Shown: positions 11,769-24,019 of the stretch, piece by piece | Position numbering within the stretch: the stretch's first letter is position 1 | Layout of the letters: each line of letters opens with the position of its first letter | Origin: Owenia fusiformis | Taxonomy: Eukaryota > Annelida > Polychaeta > Sabellida > Oweniidae | Assembly: GCA_903813345.2 (NCBI GenBank) | Contig: CAIIXF020000819.1 | Span: 1 to 50,000 of the forward strand | Direction of reading: 5' to 3' | DNA length: 50,000 nucleotides | The notes under the pieces: model-generated | Told to the model about the DNA's origin: nothing | Database searches by the model: none | The model's input: only the letters and a program-made list of their open reading frames with translations | Program-made: the position numbers and the translations under genes

Positions 11769-13993
11769 GGTAAAGTAGGGTATGCAGGAATTTTTGAAAG
11801 TATATTTGATCAATCTGCATCGTGAATACTGGCAAGTGCGAATTTCAAACTTCAAAATGGCGTAGAATCTAAACCGGGGGTCGGATTGCAATTTTAATTT
11901 CAGATCCAGATTCCTGAGGAAATTCTACCCCTAATTCATAACTCATACTTTAAAATTGGAGAACTTTTTATTTTGACCTACATTTCGGACACCATATCTC
12001 AAAAGTGGGTCAAAAAACTTATTGACGGCAAAATGTTAACATTATTAGCACACTCTTTGCTACAAGTTTACAAAATTTCGGAGAATATCATTGAAGTGTA
12101 GTGTCAGAATCGCAAAATAAAAAAAACTATGAATTTGACCTAGATTTTGAACTAGGTATTTTGGTGTCCAAACTTTGAAGGAAAGTAGCTTTTGAGGTCC
12201 CCTTCTTCTATGGGCTTTCATTATGTTTAGCTGTACTCATTCTATATCTCGTATTTTTATACTTCAAAAAATTATTAGGTCCCATTGATTTAACATGGGG
12301 CACCAAATTTAGCGATTTTTGAGATTTCAAAACGCCATAACTTCAGAACAAGTAGTCGGATCGAAATTTGGTTTGCAGATCTAGATTTCTGAGAAAATTC
12401 TACCCTTAATTCATAACTCATACGTTAAATTTGGAAAACTTTTAACTTTGGCCTACTTTTCGGACACCATATCTCAAAAGTGGGTCAAAATACTTTCTGA
12501 AGGCAAAACGCTAGCACTATTAGCATACTCTTTGCTACCTGTATACAAAATTTTAAAGCAAATCATTTAAATATAGTGTCAGAATCGCAAAAATAAGGGA
12601 AGACTATAAATTTGACCTAGATTTTGACCTAGGCATTTTGGTGTCCAAATTTTGGAGCTAAGTAGCCTTCGAGGTCCCCTTCTTTAATAGGCTTTCATTA
12701 TATTAAGCTGTACTCAGTCTATATCTCGTATTTTACACTTCAAAAAAATCTTTTTTCCCATTGACATAACATGGGGCAGCAAATTTAGCGATTTTTGAGC
12801 TTTCAAAACACCATAACTTCCGAACAGGAGGTCGAATCAAAATTTGATTTGCAGATTCGGATTCCTGATAAAATTCTACCCCTTATTCATAACTCATACG
12901 TTACATTTGAAGATTTTTTTATTTTGACCTACTTTTGGGACACCATTTCTCAAAAGTGGGTCAAAATACTTTTTGACGGCAAAAGGCTAACACTATAAGC
13001 ACACTCTTGGCTACATGTATACACAATTTCGAAGAATATAATTGAAGTGTAGTGTCAGAATCGCAAAAATAAGGAAAAGCTTTGAATTTGACCTAGATTT
13101 TGACCTAGGCATTTTGTTGTCCACATTTTCAAAATTAGAAGGTTTTGAGGTCCCCTTCTTTTATGGGCTTCCATTATGTTTAGCTGTACTTAGTCTATAT
13201 CTCGTATTTTACACTTCAAAAAAATATTTTTTCCCATTGACATAACATGGGGCACCAAATTTAGCGATTTTTGAGCTTTCAAAACGCCATAACTTCCGAA
13301 CCGGAAGTCGGATCGAAATTTGGTTTGCAGATTTGGATTCCAGAGAAAATTCTATCCTTAATTCATAGCTCATACGTTAAATTTGGTAACTTTTTATTTT
13401 GACCTACTTTTCGGACACGCCATAACTTCCAAACCGGAAGTCGGATCGAAATTTGGTTTGCAGATTCGGATTCCTGAGAAAATTCTATACTTAATTCATA
13501 ACTCAAATGTCAAATTTTGAGAATTTTTTATTTTGACCTACTTTTCGGACACCATATCTCAAAAGCTACATGTATAGAAAATTTTGAAGAATATAATTAA
13601 TCTGTTGTGTCAGAATCGCAAAAATAAGGAAAAACTTTGAATTTGACCTAGATTTTGACCTAGGCATTTTGGTGTCCAAATTTTGAAGCTAGATGGCTTA
13701 TGAGGTCCCCTTCTTTTAAAAGCTTTCGTTATATTTAGCTGAACTCAGTCTATATTTCGTATTTTTCACTTCAAAAAAATGTTTTTTCCCATTGACTTAA
13801 CATGGGCACCAAATTTAGCGATTTTTGAGCTTTCAAAACGCCATAACTTCCGAACGGGTAGTCGGATCAAAATTTGGTTTGCAGATTCGGATTCCTGAGA
13901 AAATTCTACCCTTATTTCATAGCTCATATTTTTGGTTTTGACCTACTTTCAGGACGCCATATCTCAAAATCGCTAAGAGTAATCAAAAAACGG

Positions 13994-13997
13994 ATGG
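13994..13997. repeat. Target-site duplication, left (ATGG)
   Basis: ATGG directly precedes the TG of the LTR. The matching ATGG is at 35,418-35,421, and the undisturbed paralogous target (cggATGGcacac) is at 7,711-7,714. Confidence 0.9.
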
Positions 13998-14320
13998 TGT
14001 TGTGCGTTTCGGTTCGTGTTTGTGCGAGGTTTATATATCCAGATATTGAAATAACGTTTCTAACACAATCCAAGAGATCCAACAGGAGATGTTCGTTCGA
14101 TGATTGAAGTGGAGTGACTCCCTGATTAGAATGCGTGATGTCAGCTATATACCCTCTCTGATGTATCAAGTGTCTTAGCCATATATGGCAAGTGACTCAC
14201 CATATATGGCAAGGGAACAGAGTGGGAAGTTAGCAATACTAGCAAGTGAGTCAGGGTTCAGAGGTCGAGCTGATGATATAATATTAACCCTCCAAAACCC
14301 ACCACCCAGATACCGTAACA
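13998..14320 (-). repeat. 3' LTR
   Basis: A 323-bp direct repeat of 35,095-35,417, with TG...CA ends. In the element's own (minus) direction it follows a polypurine tract. It contains the U3 signals listed separately and a TATAAA-type hexamer about 35 bp before the end that could act as a variant polyadenylation signal; no AATAAA was seen. Confidence 0.95.
14146..14253 (-). promoter_or_regulatory. LTR U3: two CArG boxes, two AP-1 sites, TATA-like box (3' LTR)
   Basis: Two perfect CCATATATGG boxes (14,179-14,188 and 14,200-14,209) match the SRF/MADS CArG consensus. TGACTCA at 14,193-14,199 and TGAGTCA at 14,247-14,253 are exact AP-1 sites. TATATA at 14,146-14,151 lies about 28 bp downstream of the nearest CArG box in the element's direction. 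The order AP-1, CArG, AP-1, CArG, TATA is that of an inducible promoter. Binding is inferred from motif identity only. Confidence 0.6.
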
Positions 14321-14331
14321 CTACCCCCCAC
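14321..14331 (-). promoter_or_regulatory. Polypurine tract
   Basis: The minus-strand sequence GTGGGGGGTAG abuts the 3' LTR directly. This is the expected position of the plus-strand DNA primer in reverse transcription. Confidence 0.8.
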
Positions 14332-15412
14332 GGACAAGACACTGTTGACTCCTGTCAACTGAACCAGAGGGCATATAACCTCCATCACCGCATTTCATCA
14401 GAATTCAAATCCAAAGTTTATTTATATTTTGAAACAAGTTCCAATAAACATACATGTTATAACATGAATAAATATAAATATCATTAATATTGCACAATCT
14501 TAATTATGTATATTATGCATAAGTGTGAACTACAGTAATCTTGCACCATTTTAATCATGCACATCCCAAATTATTAACTTCACAAGAAAACAGATTTACT
14601 TGATATTTTCACTTCATAATCAATCAATTTCATAAGCCATACCACCACCCTTAAGGTAGTCTTTTCAAAGAAAACCACGAATATCACAGTACTTAAGTGA
14701 TATTTGAGGTAGTGGATCTTTATACACTGAAAGGCACTAAAATGTACTGCCATGCCATCTTTGTGGCGTAAATAGAAATATTTATACACTTCTAGCTTAC
14801 AGCATCAATCTTACAAACCATTTCTTAAAGATAAAAGAATATACTCCATTTAACATATCATAGCAATATAGTTAAACCTCTACACAAAAATAGAATAAAA
14901 GTTGAAATAATTAATTTCAACATGCAAATAACATTCTAATTGTAATAACTAAGTTATAATATAATATACACATAAATACAAATCTGTTGAAATAGGCTAA
15001 AATGCTGCCTGATAAATATTTCCACTGGTCGGTTTTTTTAGGTTATTAAACTAGCCTACTCAAGAAATCACTTCTGCAATGCTTTGGCAGAGCCCTTATT
15101 TTGGATTTCTGGAGTAGACAAGATATTCCCTTGTATAACAGTATGAATACACAGTTATTTACAATAATACTATAATATTTAAAATCTCAATAACCATATT
15201 CTTAATTGACATAATAAATTCAATACTTCAAAACTCGGACAATATATGTATATAATCTTCCCCTCCCCCTCTACAAAAAATAAATAAAACCAATTGCACA
15301 AAAAGAATATCTACAAGATTCTTCTTCAAATATCAGTTCACATGTAACAAATCCTCAAAAAGTATTCCATCATTTCCAAAACAAAATAATGTACACATAA
15401 TCACAAGAGCCA

Positions 15413-15841
15413 ATGAAAGCGCTTGATGTGTTCAAAATTGCATCAAGGGTACTATCCCACATAAGGAACCAGATACTAATAACAGAAATAGACCATGCCG
15501 ATCTTCAAGCAGCTTTTTTACCCAGCAAACCAGAAGATGAGTTATACACATATTTACTGACCTTTACAGAAATTATAACAGTACATTACACTGGTAAGGC
15601 TCAAAGAAACACCCCTATCTTGAAGAGTGTTGATGACGCTATTTTACAAACCCTAATGCAAAGGGTGAAAAACCGTTGCATCGGTCAGCTAAATTTCCTA
15701 AAATGGACAGTGCTAACTGGACGTCATCAATGCACTCTGAACTCTTCAAGAGAATGCAAGAGAACCCGCTTATTAGTTTGCACAAAGATTTTACATCTGC
15801 AGCAGGGAAAACACATATCTAAGGAACAAATTAAAACCTAG
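15413..15841 (+). other. Unrecognised open frame, antisense to the element
   Basis: 142 codons from ATG in an AT-rich region. The translation has a mixed, protein-like composition with three Cys and no low-complexity bias, but I recognise no family. It runs against the element's direction, so it would not be read from the LTR promoter. It could be a chance frame or a fragment of captured host sequence. Confidence 0.15.
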
Positions 15842-17184
15842 ATTTAAAATCAAAATGAAAAAATACATTGTCAAAAGGATTTAATACAATTAGTTACACA
15901 AACATCCAACAAGGAATTTCTCAACATGCATGACGTTATAATCCGATCTTCAATGCATCTCTCAGAGGCGTGGCCTATCTCTAAGAACGTGAATGTGCTG
16001 CAAAAACTGCAATCTGCGTGAGTACACAATAATCAATATCAGACAATACTTTGTTTAAAAAAATATTGCTCAGTTTGCAATCAAAGTCGCAATTGAGTAA
16101 ATAAAATGCAGTAAAATGCATATTAAAATCAAATCATACACAATGCAAACCTAATCAGATTAATTAAATTGAAAGTAGTAAACCTCTCAAAGGACAGAAA
16201 GAAACGATGCAGTAATATTGCGTTTTAATTTAAAACATAGAAATTAGTATGAACACATTAAAATGTCTATGTCTGTTAATCCAATTAAATTATTATAAAT
16301 TAATCCAATGTGGGACATGCTAGTTATCTAAAACATAAATAGCACCAAGAGAACCATTTAAAAACTGAATCCTAAAATTACTTATGTGTAAATTGTAATG
16401 ATAATGTTCTTCTGCATCTGCACTAATGCACAAGGTCCAAACCTTTAATCACACAGATGTTTCTGCTTACTAATGTATGTGGTAGTAAAAGCTTGGAGAA
16501 AATATCATTCATAAACCTTCAAACCAGAATTTGATATGTTCAGTGATTACATCAATTGCCAAAGCAGTAAATATTTAGTGTTATTTTGTTTTATCTTCCT
16601 CTAAATAAACCAGTCTAATTTTTCTAAAGCTTTTTATTAATTTCACTTGTTCAGTTTGCATTAAGCATATATTTCTTTAAGAGGTCAAAATAAATCAAAG
16701 TATATTATTGTTGAAAGGTTCTACATTGCATGCATTCATGTGATTAGTTTGTAAGTCTGAGACCATTTTAGGACCATCTCGAGGTTAACAATCTTCAAAC
16801 AGATAAACAAATGTAGCTACTAAATGGTAAATAGTGTGGATGATCGCATGCCCATCAAGCAGGGAAGGAGTCTACTGGGATTGATTGTACACACAGTTAA
16901 TATATAAATTTATCACTTAATCTCATTAATAAATTCACTTACATACTAATTATTAACAGATTTCAGGTTTTCAGGCTCGTTGAGAGGACCCCTTTAAACC
17001 AAAGCTAGTAAGTTATAACACAAGCGATGACCAGCAAGGAGAAGCTATTAGAACTATTATATCTTTGCTATATAACAGAAGCCTTCCCATTACTAAGGTC
17101 AAAACAACATCAACATTTGCACATAGCTCTCTTTCAGAGTACATTACCAATCAAGTAAAAATTAGCAGGGTAGTCTCCAATTTC

Positions 17185-17220
17185 AGGCATGCGCAGTACT
17201 GAGTTCCGGCAGCCATGTTT
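17185..17220. promoter_or_regulatory. Possible NRF1/ETS/YY1-like motif cluster
   Basis: Within 36 bp lie GCATGCGCAG (NRF1-like), TTCCGGC (ETS-like on the minus strand) and GCCATGTTT (YY1-like on the minus strand), a combination common in TATA-less promoters. It is the only GC-rich spot in a long AT-rich tract. No gene start is visible next to it. Confidence 0.25.
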
Positions 17221-17967
17221 GATTATAAGATTTGTTAGAAAAATATAGTTTTGCTAAACTTGCTAGCAGAATAAGCCTAGAAATATACTTTATTCCCAAC
17301 TAACACTGAAAAACTTATTCAATGCCTCCCCATACATTCAAGTATAATCCAAAGTTAATTAGATTTGATGTATTTATATGAATATCAACCACTGTTTGAT
17401 GCGAGATTTTCAGTGTCAGTTAAAATTAAAACATATGTTATGACATCGGTTAGATAAAATTGTTGTTATATAATAATAAAAATACATGTACAGTCAAGCA
17501 GTTAATTACTAATCATATTATCAAATGTTAAGATTAATTATCAGTTAATGCAAACAATAGTTAAATGTCTTATATATTCAATCATATACTGATTTCTAAT
17601 TCTTTATAGGCCAGAATTGTATAACTCAACAATATTATTCATTTATAATTTTTAGGTGGACCTGAAGCCTGTCACTGGCTGTAACTGTGTGACATCCACA
17701 TATGATGACAAGTTAAACATACACGTTTCTCTTTAAATTGATTCAATTTTTACACATTGTGACATAAAATCACATGTAACCTTTGTAGAGTAGAGACACC
17801 ATAGGTTATGTGACACAGTATTTCATGAATAATTATTTGACACAAGACATCTATCATTATGTGACATCATGCTACATACGTTTGTCATTTGAGATTAAGC
17901 ATCACAATGTCAGATGACCTCTTATAAATAATTTAGTTGATGTGACACCACTTTACTCTGAGTGTCA

Positions 17968-18110
17968 GCTGACATGTGATACCCTATAACATTAGATGAT
18001 GGTTGACATGTGACACCATGTGACATTGAATGATAGCTGACATGTGACACCATGTGACATTGAATAATAGTTGACATGTGACACCATGTGACATTGAATG
18101 ATAGTTGACA
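17968..18110. repeat. 34-bp tandem repeat, about four copies
   Basis: Units start at about 17,968, 18,002, 18,036 and 18,070, each beginning (A)G(C/T)TGACATGTGA and followed by CACCATGTGACATTG. The region from 17,680 onward is rich in looser GTGACAT/TGTGACA words. Confidence 0.85.
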
Positions 18111-19406
18111 ATAATTGTCAATAATTAATTAATTAATTATGAAATTTTCTTTTTCAGACAATTCGACAGTTTACTTGATGTGCAATGAGAATTATTATAA
18201 TCACTTCATTCAGTTTATAATATACATAAATAATATACAACCTGTATTCAATCATTTATAGCAGTACTTATTTGTACACTCAAACGCATGCAACTGATTA
18301 AATATATAAGATTAAATAGTGGCCATGATTATATAATAGTAAGGCCTAACCACACAATTTAAATAATGAATTGCTAAATCTTAATTACAATATTTTTCCA
18401 GGACTCATGGATCCAACACATACTCTTTTTAAAGATCTACACCACCTTCATTTTTTTGTATAAAGACTGGCACAATAAATAATGATGCTTTTCATTATTA
18501 ATAATTTTCAACAATCTTTTACAGTGATATCCCTGACCCATATGATTCATAATTAATACTTATTTTATTTTCCAGAATAGATTTGATATTTAATAAATGC
18601 TGTATAGATCATCATTAATAATTAATTAGGGTTTTAATATACATTTACCTTTTCCAGATAGTCCTATAATGATTGGCAGGATTTCATTTTTTAGCGTAAA
18701 CATTTCCAGATTGTATCTGATGAATACTATTTTAATTGATACAAACATTCTTATCATTCTGATACAGAATCACTCCCATGATACACTTAATGTTGTTAAT
18801 AGAGTATATTAATATTTGAACTGAAACACCAGTTAATGTCTTTGGATGTGCAGTAATAGATCCATCAAAGAGACACCCCGGCCTTAAAGGAATTGGTTAA
18901 ATGCATCGTACATCTCAATGTAACATTAGGACACACATGACACCACTAAGTATGGAGACAAGGGGACATGTGTTCCCAATGTCACAAAGGAATTGATACA
19001 TTGCTCCTTCACATCTCAACAAAACCGGAAGCCTCTCAGACATTTGACCCATTAAATTACACATCTATTGTTCTTTTACCGATAGAATAGCAGCACATCA
19101 GCTCCATATGAAGACATTCGGATGACATCTAGTCAGCTTACAGTTCATAACAGCTCCCGATGCATACAGTCACTTGGTAATAAACAGGTTACTATCATCC
19201 TGCCTCTGAGTTCTTTAGTTCAAAGTATTAGTTCATCAATTAACTGGTCATCAGTTGGTTAACACTCTGTCATTAGGTTCATCTGTTACACTCGGGAAAT
19301 ATTAAATCATCATCCTCTCACTCTCCTTGGACTCGTCTCGTTCACTGGATGGGTACACAACATCTTGCTGTCACTAAGAGATGGCTGAGCAAGGTATCTG
19401 CAGTTG

Positions 19407-19591
19407 ACATCCCCTTCTGGTGACAATTAACTTATCCCTGGATCGGGACACGACATCTGGCAGTCACACAGAAGACATCCTTCGCAGGCAGGGACATCTA
19501 GGTAGAGTGATACTTCTGTAAACATCTTCTTCTGGTGATAATTAGCTTATCCCTGGTTAGGGATACGGCATCTGACAGTCACCAAGAAGAT
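19407..19591. repeat. Imperfect direct repeat, two copies
   Basis: 19,407-19,480 and 19,521-19,591 share TTCTGGTGA(C/T)AATTA, CTTATCCCTGG, GGCAGTCAC/GACAGTCAC and AGAAGA in the same order, at about 114-bp spacing. Confidence 0.75.
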
Positions 19592-20168
19592 ATGGTGGGT
19601 GAAGCTCACGTCTGACCTGGAGTCATCACCTCTTCTCTCTGATCATCTCTTCAAAATATTCCCAGGGTTTACGGTTTGTGTGTAAATTGGACAGGTTTTT
19701 GAGTAGGAGACTTGAAGGGGCATTGGATGGAACTGATGGATATTCTTGATTATTATTGGTATTGACTTTAGTATTTTGGTAGTCAGCTGGGCAGGGGAAT
19801 CAATTTAGTGAGTTTTAATTTAATTCAACATATGATGGACTTGGGCTATCTGGACTTGAGGACTGAATGGACTTTTTAAGATGAGTTAAATTTTTCAGCA
19901 TAACATCTGGCACTTCATAGATCTTCAATTGAACATCTTGGAGGACATCTAGTGTACATCACTTCTAAGTTCATCAAACACGGAGTTGGACAGTCCAGTA
20001 TCCCAGCAGTCATCTGTACCAGAGATATGCAGCTGTCATTATTTAAAGGCCATTGATTGTTGAAACTAGCGCAGCACCCCGAGCTGACTTCTGTAGGGTT
20101 CAGGGTAAATATCATAACATCTCTGCCCTTCAGGACTGGTGATAGGGAGCTAGTTAATATACATCTCT

Positions 20169-21434
20169 TTATACAAAGGTATTTCCTTCAGACTTTGGCC
20201 TTCGCAGAACAAATCTTGACAAGCGCAACATCAACTTGTGCTGACGAAAGTACTTGACACCAAAGATGACTGCAACTAGGCACAGAATCACTATGATGAT
20301 AATCTGGATAACATCAACCACATTGTCCTTGATCAAGTCAACCAGTGATCCACTACTTCTGTTGATGCTCCAACGGTTCTCATTTTTGATGTTCTGCAAA
20401 ACACCTTCCATATCCCTGGAGAACTCATGATCGTCTGTGGTCAAATCTTCAGGATCGGGAACTCTTGGCAGCTTTCCAAGGACACTGTCAGTTAGGTTGC
20501 CTCGCATCACACTGCTTAGAGACTCCCAATCCAGAGGTTTCAGATCCAGAACTTTTTCTGCAAATGGCTGATTGATATCACTGAACATGTCTATACCCTG
20601 CTGTGAACGATCACAAACAGATGTCATATGTGACCAAGTCTTCCCCGATGACATCAAAGTGCATCCACAAGGCAACTTCAGGAGGCAACTTGCACACACT
20701 GATTTTACCACATTTGGATCAGACAAACAATGCATACGGATTCTATTCACTGGGTTTGAGATCAGCAAATACTTGTCAACTCTCTTCACTGAGGTCACAT
20801 TGTAGTGCAAGGACACAGCGTAGCTGCAGCTAGTTGTAGACTTTCTTAGGAATAGGTTTCCCAAACAGGACTTGTCATCCAAAGCTTGTATCAATAAAGG
20901 AGCTGCACATTTCATTGGCGTTCCACTGCAAGATCCAAAATCATTACTGGATAGCAATACCTCTGACTTCAAATCTTCAGAAATTCCATAGTATTCAGGA
21001 ACAGAAGTTATTGTGGTTGCCGTCTGATTGTTTGGAAGAAACACAGGGTATCTCAAAACATGATACACATGGAACATGGTGGACCGAGCTTGGAAGGGGA
21101 CCTGTATTTGGATATACAAGGCTTTTTCAGAAGCTGAAGCAAGCACACAATGGGCATTGTAGTAGTAAGCCACATTGGGATGCGTCAGGATCAAACCTTC
21201 CGTATCTTCTGAGGCTAAAGCACTCTGAATTCGCTCCAAAATGGCAGTCAATTGAGTAGGACCCACAAGTTGCATCGGCAAACGACCCTGGAGGATTGGT
21301 CCGATGGCAGACATCCACTGGGTGAACAGACCTTCAGCTTCAGCAATCAACTGGGCATGAGAAAACAAGCTTCTTACAATTGCTTGGGTAGTCAACCAGG
21401 CAAATTTTTGGCTTACTTCAAATGCCTTGCACAA
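20169..21434 (-). pseudogene. env: Envelope glycoprotein, C-terminal part (separated from its start)
   Basis: An open frame of 421 codons with no ATG at its head, because it is the downstream half of the split env. Residues 1-90 are a helical heptad-like region. The central part is Cys-rich with several N-glycosylation sequons and a CASCLLKLPCGCTL segment; the LPCGC-type cluster is typical of F-type envelope proteins. A transmembrane helix lies at about 371-393 and a basic cytoplasmic tail of 28 residues follows. The frame ends in TAA at 20,169. The sequence shows no internal stop, so the only lesion seen is the ~6.5-kb interruption upstream. Confidence 0.85.
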
Positions 21435-22288
21435 CGGGAAACACTATTTTGTAAGCACTACTAAGAAAGAATACTTTATGTGTTATCCATAAGTGATAAC
21501 CACGACTAACTACTAATTCTCAGGAATAAAAAGTTCACCCTATTGAGAGATAGATAGAGCTTATCCTCGGACCAGTTACTTCTTATCCGTGTGTCATATG
21601 ACTACTGTGTTAATTAACTAAGTAAAGTATTCCAATTAAAAAGTGTTGTATGTTTGCATGCAGAAAGCGTTTAATAATTCTTCGCATACATAATATTGTC
21701 CATAAAAGAGTCTGATATATAATATTGTCCATAAAAGATCGGTCTGATAATTACAAGTAACTCATGTTTATTTTAAAACTATTCTTTACGAATTTATGAT
21801 AAGTGTATAATGTTCAATCATACAAATCGCAGTCAGTTATTGTTCTCCACACTCACCCCTCCCCCTTCCTGACATGAACTATTTTGTAAAACCATTGACA
21901 GTGTGGAAAGGATTCTTACACTCGAGTGTCAAGGGGGGGGGGGGGGGCAGTTATAAAAATATACAAGGCGATGGTTCAAATTGGACAATTTTCAAAACTG
22001 CTCAACATGGTGAAAACTTCACGTTTTTAAAGAATGCTTGCCCGGCGAGTGGTTTGCTCTGGATTGCGAGAGAACAAAAACTTTGAATTAGGATTTTTCC
22101 TAATACTATCATTAATCTAAACAACTTTTTAAACCGTCTCTGATTACATATCATGCCAATTAATACCATTATTGTGTTGACAGGATTAAATATGATATCT
22201 ATGGAATTATAATTTAACAAACTCAATAGTCTAAATGATAATAAGTTCATAATTTAGTCTTGGCTGACTAGTCTTGCATCATCAGAGT

Positions 22289-22600
22289 TGGATTGCAAAT
22301 ACCTCCCTAAATCAAATAATTTAAATTTACAAATTTACTAGTGTACGGGGTGGGGAAACAAGTCTCCATCCAACCACTAAAGTTTAAAAGGAAGACTATA
22401 GTGTCCCGTGAATTCATTATAATTATCTTAGACAATAGTGAAGCGGTACAATCATGGGAGTGTTAATTAATCGGAATGCAAGTTTGATTTAAAATAACTC
22501 CTTTGGATCAAATATTTAAATTCTACTAGAATGCGGGGAGTGGAAACAAGTCTCCATTCAAGCACTAAATATCAAAAGAAAGATTTCAATACCCCTTAAC
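22289..22600. repeat. Imperfect direct repeat inside the env insert
   Basis: About 22,289-22,420 and 22,472-22,600 share AATCAAATAATTTAAAT-like sequence, a G-rich segment and AAACAAGTCTCCAT(C/T)CAA followed by CACTAAA. The copies are diverged. Confidence 0.7.
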
Positions 22601-24019
22601 TTCACTCCCGGACTTCACTATTCACCACCACCCCCCCCCCCTTCCCCAGTTATCCCTTATGACCCCAGAATGTTCGTTTCTGTGCCCCTCCCCCTGTCCA
22701 TGGCCAGTAAGTAATCTATGTGTATATTGGCTCCCTCCCAAAGGTGGGAAAACCAGATGCAGGCATACACATTGACAAGGTGAGGGGATTTAAATATAAA
22801 AATAGTCTTGTTTTTGGCTCCGACTGAAATATTTTGGCACTGTTTAACGAAGCCGGTTTAAGGAATGAGAGGCAGAAATAATTCCTAGAAATAAGATGGC
22901 CTGTCTTTACTGTAATCAAGATGCTACCTAACCGCAGTTATTTTGGTTTTATAACGACGGGGATATTGCTCGAGCTTGAATAACAAATAAAAGGCATGTT
23001 CTTATTTCTGTATTCTGTCCTTTGATTGTGTATTAAGTTGAGCTGCACGCCAAACGTTAAGATTGTTAAAACGCTTAAAATAAAACCTTATTCCTCTCAA
23101 TTTACATAAAAATGAAACAGATTAGATTCGAATCTCAGTCACACCAGCCACTGGTCAAAGGAAGTACAAATATCTATATTAATCAAAGTCTGAGAATTTG
23201 ATAACTGTCTGGGATCCAATGTTAATTTTATTGAATCAAACTAAGAAAAGTATAAAGATGAATTTTAAACGTTTAGAGGAAAAAGTCAAATATGCATTGT
23301 AACCCTAAAAATAATTCATTAAAGTGTCGTACACATTTCATAACATTTATATAAATAAAACAAATAAAGCACAACCCTAATGCCCTAATGAATTCATATC
23401 GGCGCTAAACGGCCCTTGCAATAAAAACGCATCGAAGCAGGGAATGGTTGGAAAATTCTTCCGAGACTGACTTTTGTTATTTCAAAATTGAAATATGCCT
23501 AATTCCTATGAAATAATCAAATAACCACGCGATCTTTTTCCCTGGGTTTTACTCTATTTTAGATTTACTGGAAAAATGTTTATATGATGATTGCGTTTGC
23601 TTCTCATGAGTTCATTGAAAATTTCAGTCGTAAAACTTTAGAGATCAAAAGACTAATTAGGCACCTGATTGCGAAAGTTTGATTGCACTTCGATCGCCAG
23701 GATTTTACAAACGTATTGTTTAAGTAGCGATCGTGTTCTTGGGATCTTGATAACTTCCTATTTTAGGTTTTGGGTTGAAAGCAATGAGTATGTCGGACTT
23801 TTTAAGTCCACATAATGAAACAATATCCCTTTATATTAGTCCAATCGGAATTTGCATAAACATACCAGTTTTTTATTGCAAAAAGAACTGTATATAATAG
23901 CCTACATAAAAGCATCATGATAAATAAAACATTAAAGCATATATAAAGCCTATTGTTATCAAAATCCATAAATCCTCACCATATAAATATAGTTTTATTG
24001 ATGACCAAAAACAGATATC

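Larger units (their letters stand above)
1..13997. repeat. Complex higher-order satellite array, left arm
   Basis: Nearly all of this stretch is built from recurring blocks: (a) ~476-bp monomers, most clearly marked by an 'aacatgggg(c)accaaatttagcg' boundary near 1065, 2378, 2853, 4570, 6112, 6415, 6893, 7500, 8941, 10361, 10838, 12293, 12768, 13243 and 13799; (b) a linker with TGACCTTTGACCT; (c) hairpin minisatellites; (d) a stem block holding AAATTGAAC/GTTCAATTT arms, followed by a few 'gagtcatccagaataagc' repeats; (e) GGATA/GGAAG purine tracts; (f) a GAGTAAGTAGCT minisatellite. The order of blocks recurs, so this is a higher-order array and not a simple satellite. Variant monomers start near 9578 and 9886. 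No protein-coding gene is supported here. The array runs off the left edge of the window and is cut at 13,997 by the LTR element. Confidence 0.93.
11543..13997. repeat. Higher-order repeat copy 2, cut by the LTR element
   Basis: This is the second copy of the block at 5,315-7,714. Differences seen by eye include a shorter minisatellite, a fuller monomer where 6,112-6,415 is truncated, and a deletion near 13,560. It ends exactly at the 5' edge (plus-strand view) of the LTR element; the rest of the unit resumes at 35,418. Confidence 0.85.
14332..20168. other. 5.8-kb mostly non-coding region between env and the 3' LTR
   Basis: Retroelements usually have a few hundred bases here. This stretch is AT-rich from 14,332 to about 18,800 and then closer to the composition of env up to 20,168. 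I see no recognisable gene. It holds a ~34-bp tandem repeat, an imperfect ~114-bp-spaced direct repeat, an AT-rich AATTAATT run near 18,122 and one unrecognised plus-strand frame. It may be captured sequence, a decayed nested element, or a long 3' untranslated region. Confidence 0.75.

Noticed and set aside
594-13020. Recurrent 60-100-codon plus-strand frames with similar peptides (…FGELFILTYFSDTISQKWVKILSDGK-like)
   Set aside because: They are translations of the satellite monomer. Starts and stops vary from copy to copy, frames break by small indels, and no start context or domain is conserved.
13874-14487. Frames covering the 3' LTR
   Set aside because: They read through the satellite/LTR junction or the LTR itself, which is regulatory sequence; the same frame repeats at the 5' LTR.
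20572-21464. Plus-strand frames of 60-114 codons over the env C-part
   Set aside because: Shadow frames opposite a clearly coding strand with Cys-rich F-type envelope features.
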